Source: Microbacteriaceae bacterium PS02333
Lineage (GTDB): Bacteria > Actinomycetota > Actinomycetes > Actinomycetales > Microbacteriaceae
Length of the DNA: 50,245 nt
Assembly: GCA_029959665.1 (NCBI GenBank)
Contig: JASCOI010000014.1
Span: 1 to 50,245 of the forward strand
Direction: 5' to 3'
In this document: one piece after another, positions 1-7,636 of the stretch
Numbering within the stretch: position 1 is the first letter of the stretch
Layout: each line of letters begins with the position of its first letter
Notes under the pieces: generated by a model
What the model saw: the letters and a program-made list of their open reading frames with translations, nothing else
Told to the model about the DNA's origin: nothing
The model's database searches: none
Position numbers and translations under genes: made by a program

Positions 1-100
1 GGGGGGGGGGGGGGCGTTGTTTTTAAACACCCCCACCCGCGCGGCCCCCCCCCCCCCGGGGGGGGGGGCCCCCTTCTCGTTGCTGTGTTCTCACCAGCCG
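1..100. other. G/C homopolymer low-complexity end, probable sequence artefact
   Basis: The first 14 bases are all G, followed by a short T/A-rich patch and then long runs of C and G up to about base 75. No gene or coding frame is recognisable. Such homopolymer blocks at the very end of a contig usually reflect poor base calling or assembly-edge artefact. Open frames that run through this tract have no recognisable protein content. Confidence 0.6.
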
Positions 101-110
101 TTCGGTTCGG

Positions 111-184
<74 letters not shown>

Positions 185-499
185 CGAGCCCTTGCGGACT
201 CGGAGTCCCGGAGGACTCCGCCACCCGCACCCGACCGAGCGCGGAGCAGCCCGACCAGCATAGCGGACGCCGGGCCCCTGCCGCGCCACGTCCAGCTCCG
301 GTCCCGTTCCGGTCCTGTGTCCGGGCATCGAGTGCGCAGAAACGGGGATCTCCCGGTGCTGGCGCTCGCCACGTCCGCGCACTCGATCTCGCGCGACACC
401 AAGCGAGCGCCCACGCGACCCTGAGAGAGCACCACCGCGACACCGAGCGCCCCCACCCCGGACATGCGGCGCCCAGCACCCGGCTCGTAGGGTGGCCCG
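185..499. other. Intergenic region between divergent tRNA-Pro and lipoprotein gene
   Basis: This stretch of about 315 bases separates the minus-strand tRNA from the plus-strand lipoprotein gene and should hold both promoters. An 8-bp inverted repeat (201-208 with 213-220) lies just upstream of the tRNA. I see no clear -35/-10 pair and no small gene with convincing coding character. Confidence 0.4.
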
Positions 500-1972
500 A
501 TGCGTTCCCGTACCGCCCGTGCCCTCGTCGCACTCGCGGCAGCCGGCCTCGTTCTCGGCGCCGCCGGATGCACGAAGGCCGAATCCCACGACGACCGCCC
601 GACGCTGACGAAGGCCTCTCCCGACACCGTCTCCGTCGCAGCCGAGCAGGATCCCGTCGAACGGTCGATCCGGGCGAGTCGCGCACTCTTCGCCACCGCA
701 CCCGGTGCCGTCGTCGCGCCGGCCGGGAACGACAGTGCCATCGAGAGCGCGGCCGATGCTGCGACGAACGCGCACGTCCCCCTGCTCCTGACGAGCACGA
801 AGCGGGAACACACCGTCGCCCGCGAGCTCGACCGCCTCGGCGCCACCTGGTACCAGGCCGAGGGCGACGTCCGGATCGACACCGACGCCGAGCGGCGATC
901 CGTGCCGGAGCACGGCGACGCGCCGGAGTCGATCCGGTCCTCCAGGCCGGCGACCGTCGTGGTGGCGGACGCGACGGCCGACGCTGCCCCGGTGGCGACC
1001 GCGAAGGCAGCCGGTGCACGCGTCGTGACCATGCCGGACGGCGTGACGGACCCGGCGGCGGCACCCGACGTCGTGACCGCGCTCCACGACCACCGCGATG
1101 CGCCGACGCTGTTCGTCGGGTCGGCGTTCGGTGGGCTGAGCGACCCGACGTGGACGGTCCGCGCTGCGGAGAGCGGCTTCCAGCTGCCGCACGGCGGGCA
1201 GCGGCCGTTCGACGGGCACCGGTACGTCGCGATGTACGGCGCACCAGGAGCCCCGGCCCTCGGGGTGCTCGGCGAGCAGGACCCGGCGGCGTCGGTCGCG
1301 CGGGCGAAGCAGCTCGCGGCGTCGTACGACGACGTGTCCGATGAGCCCGTTACCCCCGCGTTCGAGGTCATCGCCACCGTCGCGGCCGGTGACGCCGGCG
1401 CCGACGGGGACTACTCGACCGAACTCCCCGTCTCGAAGCTGGAGCCCTACGTCGACGCCGCGCACGACGCCGCCATGCCCGTGATCATCGACCTGCAGCC
1501 CGGCCGCTCTGACTTCCTGTCCCAGGCGAAGCGGTACGAGTCGCTCCTGAAGCGGCCCGGTGTGTGGCTCGCGCTCGACCCGGAGTGGCGGCTGACCGCC
1601 GACCAGGTGCCCCTGCAGCAGATCGGGAGCGTGAACGCCTCGGAGGTGAACAAGGTCTCGGACTGGCTCTCGCGGCTCGTCCGATCCGAGGGGCTGCCCC
1701 CGAAGGCACTCGTCCTGCACCAGTTCCGGCTGTCGATGATCCAGGACCGCTCCTCGCTGGAGTCGCACCCCGAGCTCGACCTGCTCATCCACGTCGACGG
1801 GCAGGGATCGCAGCCGGACAAGCAGGCGACGTGGAAGGCGCTGCACGCCGACGCGCCCGCTGGGACGCACTGGGGATGGAAGAACTTCTACGACGAGGAC
1901 CAGCCGATGCTGACGCCTGCGCAGACCATGCAGGACGTGGCACCGACGCCGTCGCTGGTCACGTACCAGTAG
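500..1972 (+). CDS. Surface lipoprotein with cell-wall-binding-repeat-like and barrel-like regions
   Basis: The protein is 490 residues. It begins with an arginine-containing n-region, a hydrophobic core and the lipobox LGAAGC, so Cys24 is the likely lipidated residue and the protein sits outside the membrane. Residues ~55-110 (FATAPGAVVAPAGND, then a helix and VPLLLTS) resemble the sensor-less alpha/beta unit of cell-wall-binding repeat 2 proteins. The C-terminal ~230 residues carry spaced hydrophobic strands ending in acidic or polar residues (VIIDLQPG, WLALDPEWRL, ALVLHQF, LLIHVDGQG), which suggests a TIM-barrel glycosidase-like fold; this is inference. The ATG at 500 gives a complete signal peptide. 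The gene is monocistronic, 66 bases before recQ. Substrate unknown. Confidence 0.7.
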   Translation: MRSRTARALVALAAAGLVLGAAGCTKAESHDDRPTLTKASPDTVSVAAEQDPVERSIRASRALFATAPGAVVAPAGNDSAIESAADAATNAHVPLLLTSTKREHTVARELDRLGATWYQAEGDVRIDTDAERRSVPEHGDAPESIRSSRPATVVVADATADAAPVATAKAAGARVVTMPDGVTDPAAAPDVVTALHDHRDAPTLFVGSAFGGLSDPTWTVRAAESGFQLPHGGQRPFDGHRYVAMYGAPGAPALGVLGEQDPAASVARAKQLAASYDDVSDEPVTPAFEVIATVAAGDAGADGDYSTELPVSKLEPYVDAAHDAAMPVIIDLQPGRSDFLSQAKRYESLLKRPGVWLALDPEWRLTADQVPLQQIGSVNASEVNKVSDWLSRLVRSEGLPPKALVLHQFRLSMIQDRSSLESHPELDLLIHVDGQGSQPDKQATWKALHADAPAGTHWGWKNFYDEDQPMLTPAQTMQDVAPTPSLVTYQ

Positions 1973-2038
1973 CGTCCGTTCTCCACAGGCTGGAGGCTCG
2001 GCCCGCGTTTCGTCGGTCGGTCCTGACAGCATGGGGCC

Positions 2039-4186
2039 ATGGACACCCCCGTTGCAGCCCCGCCGAACGCCTCTCCTTCTGCAGACATCGCTGCCGAGGC
2101 GCAGGCAGCGCTCGCTGCGCTCACGGGGCGTCCCGACGCCGTCTTCCACCCCGGTCAGCTCGAGGCCATCTCGGCCCTGGTCGAACACCGGCAGCGCGCA
2201 CTCGTCGTCCAGCGCACCGGGTGGGGCAAGTCCGCGGTGTACTTCCTCGCGACCCTGCTCCTGCGGCGGCGCGGCGGGGGCCCGACCGTGCTCGTGTCGC
2301 CGCTGCTGGCCCTGATGCGCGACCAGGTCGCCGCAGCTGCCCGCGCGGGTGTCCGGGCCGTGTCGATCAACTCCGCGAACGCCCACGAGTGGTCCGACAC
2401 GCAGGCCGCGCTCGCCCGCGACGAGGTGGACGTCCTGCTCGTCTCCCCCGAGCGGCTGAACAACCCGAAGTTCCGCGACGAACAGCTGCCGACGCTGATC
2501 GCCCGGATGGGCATGCTCGTCGTCGACGAAGCGCACTGCATCTCGGACTGGGGCCACGACTTCCGGCCCGACTACCGGCGCCTCGCCGAACTCATCCGGT
2601 CCCTGCCGCACGGCGTGCCCGTGCTGGCGACCACCGCCACGGCGAACGAGCGCGTGGTCGAGGACGTCGCCGAACAGCTCACCGCCGGTCCCGCCGATCC
2701 GGTGTTCACGATCCGCGGGTCGCTGGCTCGCGCCTCCCTGCGTCTCGGCGTCCTGACGCTGCCCGATGCCCGTGCCCGGCTCGGGTGGCTCCTGGCACAC
2801 CTCGGTGACCTCCCGGGCAGCGGCATCATCTACACGCTGACCGTCTCCGCGGCAGAGGACATCGCGCGACTCCTCCGAGAGAGCGGGTACGCCGTCCGTG
2901 CGTACACCGGGCGCACCGACCCCGACGAGCGCGAGCAGCTCGAGCAGCAGCTGAAGGGCAACGAGCTGAAGGCCCTCGTCGCCACCAGCGCCCTCGGCAT
3001 GGGGTTCGACAAGCCTGACCTCGGGTTCGTCGTGCACGTCGGGGCGCCGTCCTCCCCCGTCGCCTACTACCAGCAGATCGGTCGTGCCGGCCGAGCGACG
3101 GACAATGCCGACGTGCTCCTGCTCCCCGGGTACGAGGACCAGGAGATCTGGAAGTACTTCGCCAGCGCGTCGATGCCGACGGAAGCCCGCGCCTCTGCGG
3201 TCCTCGGCGCACTGTCGACCGACTCGGCGTTGTCGACGGTCGCGCTCGAAGGGCTCGTCGACATCAAGCGGTCCACGCTCGAGCTCCTGCTCAAGGTCCT
3301 CGACGTCGACGGTGCCGTCCGTCGGGTCACCGGCGGGTGGGTCTCGACCGGGCAGCCGTGGGAGTACGATGCCGCGCGCTACGAACGTGTCGCTGCCGCC
3401 CGCGCTGCCGAGGCCGCATCGATGCTCGACTACGAGTCGACCTCGGCTTGCCGGATGCAACTCCTGCAGCAGGACCTCGACGACCCCTCGGCAGAACCCT
3501 GTGGCCGCTGTGACAACTGTGCGGGTGCCTGGTACCCGGCCGACGTCCCTTCGGACGCGTCAGCGGGTGCCGCCTCGGCGCTCGACCAGGTCGGCGTCGA
3601 GATCGCTCCCCGCGCACAGTGGCCTTCGGGCATGTCCGCGCTGAACGTGCCTGTGCGCGGCAAGCTCGCCGCGGACGAGGTCGTCGCGCCCGGTCGTGCC
3701 GTCGCCCGTCTGACCGACCTCGGGTGGGGTGGTCCGCTGCGTGCGCTCTTCGCGTCCGGGGTCGCCGACGCCCCGGTCTCGCGCGAACTCCTCGACGGGT
3801 GCATCCGAGCGCTGAAGGACTGGCCATGGGAGACCCGGCCGACCGGTGTCGTGGCGATGTCGTCACAGTCCCGGCCGCAGCTCGTCTCGTCGCTCGCGCA
3901 GGCGCTGTCGTCGATCGGGAAGCTCGAGTTCCTCGGGACGCTCGACCGCACTGGTGGGACTCCGCGAGGGGACGGCGCGACGAACAGTGCCTACCGGCTC
4001 GCCGGGGTGTGGGACAGCTTCACGGTCGGGCCCGCTCTGTCTTCTACGCTTCAAGCGCACCAAGGACCGGTGTTGCTCGTGGACGACCTCGTAGACAGCC
4101 GGTGGACGATGACCGTCGCCGGGCGGGAGCTGCGGCGTGCGGGTGCGTCCGCCGTGCTGCCGTTCGCGCTCGCTACCGTCGCGTAG
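2039..4186 (+). CDS. recQ: RecQ-family ATP-dependent DNA helicase with C-terminal phosphoribosyltransferase-like domain
   Basis: The protein is 715 residues. Helicase signs: Walker A GWGKS (61-65), DEAH box (163-166) followed by CISDWGHDFRPDYRRL, helicase motif V/VI text ALGMGFDKPDLGFVVH and QQIGRAGR, and a RecQ zinc site (Cys ~471 with CGRCDNC ~488-494). It should unwind DNA 3'-5' in recombination and repair. After the zinc site there is no evident winged-helix or HRDC domain. Instead residues ~605-715 look like a type I phosphoribosyltransferase, with the PRPP-loop-like VLLVDDLVDSRWTMT at ~677-691. The usual TG pair of that loop is replaced, so catalysis is doubtful. The role of this tail is unknown. 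The ATG at 2039 is close to an alternative ATG at 2031 in another frame. Confidence 0.9.
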   Translation: MDTPVAAPPNASPSADIAAEAQAALAALTGRPDAVFHPGQLEAISALVEHRQRALVVQRTGWGKSAVYFLATLLLRRRGGGPTVLVSPLLALMRDQVAAAARAGVRAVSINSANAHEWSDTQAALARDEVDVLLVSPERLNNPKFRDEQLPTLIARMGMLVVDEAHCISDWGHDFRPDYRRLAELIRSLPHGVPVLATTATANERVVEDVAEQLTAGPADPVFTIRGSLARASLRLGVLTLPDARARLGWLLAHLGDLPGSGIIYTLTVSAAEDIARLLRESGYAVRAYTGRTDPDEREQLEQQLKGNELKALVATSALGMGFDKPDLGFVVHVGAPSSPVAYYQQIGRAGRATDNADVLLLPGYEDQEIWKYFASASMPTEARASAVLGALSTDSALSTVALEGLVDIKRSTLELLLKVLDVDGAVRRVTGGWVSTGQPWEYDAARYERVAAARAAEAASMLDYESTSACRMQLLQQDLDDPSAEPCGRCDNCAGAWYPADVPSDASAGAASALDQVGVEIAPRAQWPSGMSALNVPVRGKLAADEVVAPGRAVARLTDLGWGGPLRALFASGVADAPVSRELLDGCIRALKDWPWETRPTGVVAMSSQSRPQLVSSLAQALSSIGKLEFLGTLDRTGGTPRGDGATNSAYRLAGVWDSFTVGPALSSTLQAHQGPVLLVDDLVDSRWTMTVAGRELRRAGASAVLPFALATVA

Positions 4187-4199
4187 CGGGTGTCCCGCC

Positions 4200-4242
4200 G
4201 CCGTGCGGGCTGGCTGGTGTCTTGCTGCCGTGCGGGCTGGCT
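4200..4242. repeat. 16-bp direct repeat between convergent genes
   Basis: The sequence gccgtgcgggctggct occurs at 4200-4215 and again at 4227-4242, a 27-base period. It fills the gap between the ends of recQ and the converging methyltransferase gene, and the second copy includes that gene's stop region. It looks like a local slippage duplication; no clear terminator hairpin accompanies it. Confidence 0.6.
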
Positions 4243-5371
4243 AGGGGCGCGCAGCGGTCGGCCACACCCGGTCCGCGATCTCGACCACGGAGCGGACCTT
4301 CGCCCACTGCTCGTCCTCGGTCAGGACGTTTCCCTCCTCGGTCGACGCGAAACCGCACTGCGGGCTCAGCGCCAGCTGGTCGAGCGGGGCGAATTCGGCC
4401 GCCTCGGCGATCCGACGCTCGATGACCGCCGGGTCCTCGAGCTCCCCCGACTTCGAGGTGACCAGCCCGAGGACGACGACCTGGTCGCCCTTCGGCAGGA
4501 ACCGCAGCGGCTCGAACCCACCCGCGCGGTCGCTGTCGTACTCCAGGAAGAACCCGTCGTAGCCGGTGTGACCGAGCATCTGCTCCGCCACCGGCTCGTA
4601 CCCGCCCGACGCGATCCACGTCGACCGGAAGTTCCCGCGACACACGTGCGTCGTCACGACCAGATCGTCGGGCCGACCATCGAGGACCCGGCGGATGATC
4701 GTGGCGAACCGCTCCGCGATGCCGTCGGTCTCGATCCCCCGGGCCCGAGCCTTCTCCATCTCCACATCAGAGCAGGCGTACGCCCACGCCGTGTCGTCGA
4801 GCTGCAGGTAGCGCACGCCGGCGTCGTAGAACGCGGCGATCGCGTCACGGTAGGCCTGCACGAGGTCGTCGGTGATCGCATCGCGGTCGGCGTAGTGGTC
4901 GGTGCGGATCTGGTCCGCGTCGAGCCGGAAGTCGAACACCGTCGGCGACGGGATCGTCATCTTCGCCGTCACACCGTGCTGCTCCGCCTCGGCAAGCACG
5001 AACGCGGCGTGTGCGAGGAACGGGTGATCGGCTGGGAGCGACACGGGGCCGGTCACCCGCATTCCCTTCGGGGTGGTCTCAACCCCCTGGAACGCGATGC
5101 CGTGGTCGAGCTCGACGACCTCGACGCCGTCCAGGCCACCCCAGAAGTCGAGGTGCCACCAGGCGCGGCGGAACTCTCCATCGGTCGCGAGCTGCAGGCC
5201 GGCCTGGACCTCGGAGTCGATCAGGCCACGGATCGCCTCGTCCTCCACCGACCGCAGCTCCGTCGGGTCGATCGTTCCCGCTGCAGCACGCTGACGGGCG
5301 TCCTTCACGCTGGTGGGGCGGAGGAAGCTGCCGACGATGTCGGCACGGTACGGCGGTCGCTGCGAGGTCAT
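4241..5371 (-). CDS. MetE-like (cobalamin-independent) methionine synthase family protein, YxjG/YxjH type
   Basis: The protein is 376 residues and corresponds to the C-terminal catalytic half of MetE only, as in the short YxjG/YxjH subfamily. Recognisable motifs are DIVGSFLRP at the N-terminus, the substrate-pocket segment QLDDTAW, the zinc-site motif THVCRGN, a Glu in FFLEYD and the second Cys in LSPQCGF. These provide the His-Cys-Glu-Cys zinc set that activates a thiol such as homocysteine for methyl transfer. The methyl donor is not predictable, because the N-terminal folate-binding half of full MetE is absent. It is monocistronic and converges on recQ. The ATG at 5371 is directly supported by the family N-terminus. 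Confidence 0.85.
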   Translation of the reverse strand: MTSQRPPYRADIVGSFLRPTSVKDARQRAAAGTIDPTELRSVEDEAIRGLIDSEVQAGLQLATDGEFRRAWWHLDFWGGLDGVEVVELDHGIAFQGVETTPKGMRVTGPVSLPADHPFLAHAAFVLAEAEQHGVTAKMTIPSPTVFDFRLDADQIRTDHYADRDAITDDLVQAYRDAIAAFYDAGVRYLQLDDTAWAYACSDVEMEKARARGIETDGIAERFATIIRRVLDGRPDDLVVTTHVCRGNFRSTWIASGGYEPVAEQMLGHTGYDGFFLEYDSDRAGGFEPLRFLPKGDQVVVLGLVTSKSGELEDPAVIERRIAEAAEFAPLDQLALSPQCGFASTEEGNVLTEDEQWAKVRSVVEIADRVWPTAARP

Positions 5372-5408
5372 CAGTCGATGGTATCGACGGTCTCCTGCGG
5401 CGCTGCGC

Positions 5409-5708
5409 TCAGGGGGTGATCAACACGATGACGAGCGCGCCGATCGCGGCTGCAACGATCCCGACGAGTGCGCCGACGGTGCCGGACCGGGCCGTCAGCT
5501 TCGCCGGGATGGTGACGGCGCCGAAGAACACGAGCCCGACGACGACGATCCCAGCGACGGCGGGGAGCACTTCACGGCTGCCAAATCCTCCCCACGCGAA
5601 GGCCGCGAGCACCCACGGAGGGAAGGCGACCACGGTCGCGAGCGGGAGCGTCCACCAGAGATGCCGCCAACCGTTGCGGTCAGCTCCTGCGATCCGCTCC
5701 GTCCCCAC
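5409..5708 (-). CDS. Small membrane protein, three predicted transmembrane segments
   Basis: From a GTG at 5708 the protein is 99 residues. Three hydrophobic segments are visible: WWTLPLATVVAFPPWVLAAF, VLPAVAGIVVVGLVFFGAV and GTVGALVGIVAAAIGALVIV. An open frame continues upstream to 5828, but it would overlap the preceding lipoprotein gene and lacks protein-like character, so I chose the GTG; the exact start is uncertain. It lies 32 bases downstream of the lipoprotein array on the same strand and may be the last gene of that operon. No family was recognised. A membrane role in the toxin/immunity module is possible but unsupported. Confidence 0.55.
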   Translation of the reverse strand: MGTERIAGADRNGWRHLWWTLPLATVVAFPPWVLAAFAWGGFGSREVLPAVAGIVVVGLVFFGAVTIPAKLTARSGTVGALVGIVAAAIGALVIVLITP

Positions 5709-5740
5709 TTTCGGCAGCGTAGCGGTCGTCGTCCCGCATC

Positions 5741-6226
5741 TCAGTAGACGCGAGGTCGCTTGAAGTCGTCGGGGAGACGGATGCAGGGTGAGGCCGGGGC
5801 GATGTCCAGCACGGTGCCGTGGTCCCACACGGTGAGCAGCATCTCAACGCCGTCATCCGTCGTGATCGTGTACCGACGCCGACCCGAGAGCAACATGTCC
5901 TCCCGCACGTCATCACCGCGTTCCTTTGCTGCCATGGCCAGTGTCTCCTGCGCGCTGCCACCGTCCATGCCCTCCCGCAAAGACGCTCTGATGTTCCCGC
6001 TCCACACGTATCCATCCGAGCACGGCAGGAACGTGCCTTCGGACAGTTGATCGATGTCGATCACGTCCTCTTTCGGGAGGAGTTCTATGGCCGCACGCTC
6101 GGAACGCTGCGTCAACTGCTTCGCAGCAGCAAGGCGTTCCATCGGGTCGCCGTGGTCAGTGTTCGTAGCGCACCCGGCGAGGGCACTCAGAACGCCTGCA
6201 ACGCCGACTATCTTGACGATCAGCAT
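5741..6226 (-). CDS. Putative immunity-type lipoprotein C, paralog of the next lipoproteins
   Basis: The ATG at 6226 gives a 161-residue protein with signal peptide and lipobox ALAGC at its N-terminus. The mature part matches the genes at 6327-6842 and 7148-7636: a helix (ERLAAAKQLTQRSERAA), a first cysteine in FLPCSDGYVWSGNIR, an acidic beta-rich middle, and a second cysteine in SPCIRLPDDF near the end. The shared Cys pair could form a disulfide. Downstream of a predicted T7SS-exported hydrolase, such an array is most simply read as immunity proteins held on the outer face of the membrane; this is inference. Base composition is lower in GC than the flanking chromosome. An open frame extends upstream, but only this start places the signal peptide correctly. 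Confidence 0.65.
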   Translation of the reverse strand: MLIVKIVGVAGVLSALAGCATNTDHGDPMERLAAAKQLTQRSERAAIELLPKEDVIDIDQLSEGTFLPCSDGYVWSGNIRASLREGMDGGSAQETLAMAAKERGDDVREDMLLSGRRRYTITTDDGVEMLLTVWDHGTVLDIAPASPCIRLPDDFKRPRVY

Positions 6227-6326
6227 CAATCGCTCTGCACTCACTCGCACCCGAAGCCCTTTTGCATCACCGGTCGATCCACTCGTTATGCAAACGTCCT
6301 GGAACGATGGCAAAATTCACCGCCTG

Positions 6327-6842
6327 CTACCACGCTCCGGCGCCGCTGAAGTGGTCCGGCACCGCAAAGCACCGAGAGGAAGATGTGAGCGCGAGTTCGT
6401 CGTCCTTCGTTCCCCGGGCGACCAGATACCCTTCGCCATCCTTGCCAACGATCTCGACGGCTGGGGAATCCACGGAGTCGCGTACCGGCTTCACTTGATA
6501 CCGATCACGAGCGCTCCATTGCTGGCGCAACGCCTCGACGATTGCTGCCATGTCAGCGTCTCCATGCATGACGACATCCGCCCCTCCGACCCATTGGCGG
6601 TCGCCTCCGGGGCAAGTGAAAAGGGCTCCGGTCTCCGATTGACGAACCTTCGCATGGCCCGGGATGCTCTCGGCGATCTGGAGCTCAACGGCCTGAGTGT
6701 GGGACTTCCGAGCTTGAATCAGTCGATTCGTACTACTGCTCTCAGCATGGGGCGTGGCGGAGATGGTGCGTTCGATCGGGGCCGTTCGGGCGCAGCCTGT
6801 CACGAGCAGAACAATCAGCGCGGCAGGAACGATCGTCTTCAA
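6327..6842 (-). CDS. Putative immunity-type lipoprotein B
   Basis: The protein is 171 residues from a TTG start at 6842, which sits five bases after a strong GAGGAG ribosome binding site. The start overlaps the stop of the truncated upstream copy as TTGA, implying translational coupling. The signal peptide ends in the lipobox LVTGC (Cys17). The mature region shares with its neighbours the first-cysteine motif (FTCPGGDRQWVGG), the late DGEGYLV strand and the terminal motif CFAVPDHF. It is the most divergent of the three copies, with a longer linker after the lipidated cysteine. The function is inferred from the array, not from a known domain. Confidence 0.65.
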   Translation of the reverse strand: MKTIVPAALIVLLVTGCARTAPIERTISATPHAESSSTNRLIQARKSHTQAVELQIAESIPGHAKVRQSETGALFTCPGGDRQWVGGADVVMHGDADMAAIVEALRQQWSARDRYQVKPVRDSVDSPAVEIVGKDGEGYLVARGTKDDELALTSSSRCFAVPDHFSGAGAW

Positions 6843-7084
6843 AGCACTCCTCGAAGTGATGCGTCTAGTCGTAGTCGATACGAAGGATCCAACGAAAGCT
6901 CATCGGGAAGCGAAAGACACAATGAAGCGGAGTCAATGTTGACCACTGTGCCATCGTTCCACGCTCGGACAAGTAGGAAGACGCCGGAGTCCATGGTCAG
7001 AGTCGCCCGCGGAGTACACGATCGAGTCCTGTCTTGCTCGACGTCGAACCCCTTACCCTCGGGGGCTTGTTTTGGGCAGATCAT
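6839..7084 (-). pseudogene. Truncated lipoprotein paralog (C-terminal half only)
   Basis: The 81-codon frame aligns with the C-terminal half of the lipoprotein at 5741-6226: KGFDVEQDRTRSC against RGDDVREDMLLSG, then MDSGVFLLVRAWNDGTVVNI against DDGVEMLLTVWDHGTVLDI, then SASLCLSLPDEL against ASPCIRLPDDF. The signal peptide, lipobox and first-cysteine motif are absent, and the ~60 bases upstream to 7147 do not encode them in any frame. The frame then runs on with extra codons into the start of the next gene. It is best read as a decayed, 5'-deleted copy; GC is low (29 of 60 bases in 6841-6900). Confidence 0.6.
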
Positions 7085-7147
7085 TGCGCGCGATGCAGCC
7101 TGTCACGCACTTCATCCGCAAACTGCGGATGTCACACGGCTTTCCGC

Positions 7148-7636
7148 TTAGTACGTTCCCTGGTTCTGGAAGTCCGAGGGGACGGGGAAACACTTTGAGA
7201 ATGAATCGATGTCGATCTCGGTTCCGCCGGCCCGAGGCGACAGGTAGACCGTATTGCCTTCGTCATCATCAAGCTGCAGACGGGGGTTCCCTTCGGAGGA
7301 AGTCTGCTTGTCAACGGTGAACTTCGCGTCGAGAGCATCAGCGCTCACGGCTTCGAACACCGACTGGACGGTCACATCACTCGTCAAGCGCACTCTGGTG
7401 TTCCCCGACCACTGCTTGCCGTCACCGCACGAGACGAGCACACCGTTCGGGCGCTGTGAGATCGCGGTCCGACTATCGGTCGGGATGAGGTCTGCGACCG
7501 CCCTCTCCGCACCTTGGGCGGACTCCTTCGCCGCGGCGATACGGGTTTCCGGAGATGCCTGATCCCCGTCAGACATTGCGCAGCCGGCGAGGAACAAGGA
7601 CAATGCCCCAATCAAGAGGGCAGCGGCGAATTTCAT
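7148..7636 (-). CDS. Putative immunity-type lipoprotein A, coupled to the hydrolase gene
   Basis: The protein is 162 residues. The signal peptide ends in the lipobox FLAGC (Cys19), so the mature protein is predicted to be lipid-anchored outside the cell. It shares with the two other lipoproteins the N-terminal helix (TRIAAAKESAQGAERAV), a first cysteine in VLVSCGDGKQWSGNTR and a final CFPVPSDF. Its ATG overlaps the stop codon of the hydrolase gene (ATGA), which makes it the cognate candidate among the three copies. The tight coupling, shared low GC and surface location fit an immunity protein against a toxin that attacks the envelope; I see no named domain. Confidence 0.7.
   Translation of the reverse strand: MKFAAALLIGALSLFLAGCAMSDGDQASPETRIAAAKESAQGAERAVADLIPTDSRTAISQRPNGVLVSCGDGKQWSGNTRVRLTSDVTVQSVFEAVSADALDAKFTVDKQTSSEGNPRLQLDDDEGNTVYLSPRAGGTEIDIDSFSKCFPVPSDFQNQGTY

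Noticed and set aside
201-220. Small hairpin as tRNA terminator
   Set aside because: It lies upstream, not downstream, of the minus-strand tRNA, and no other gene ends there.
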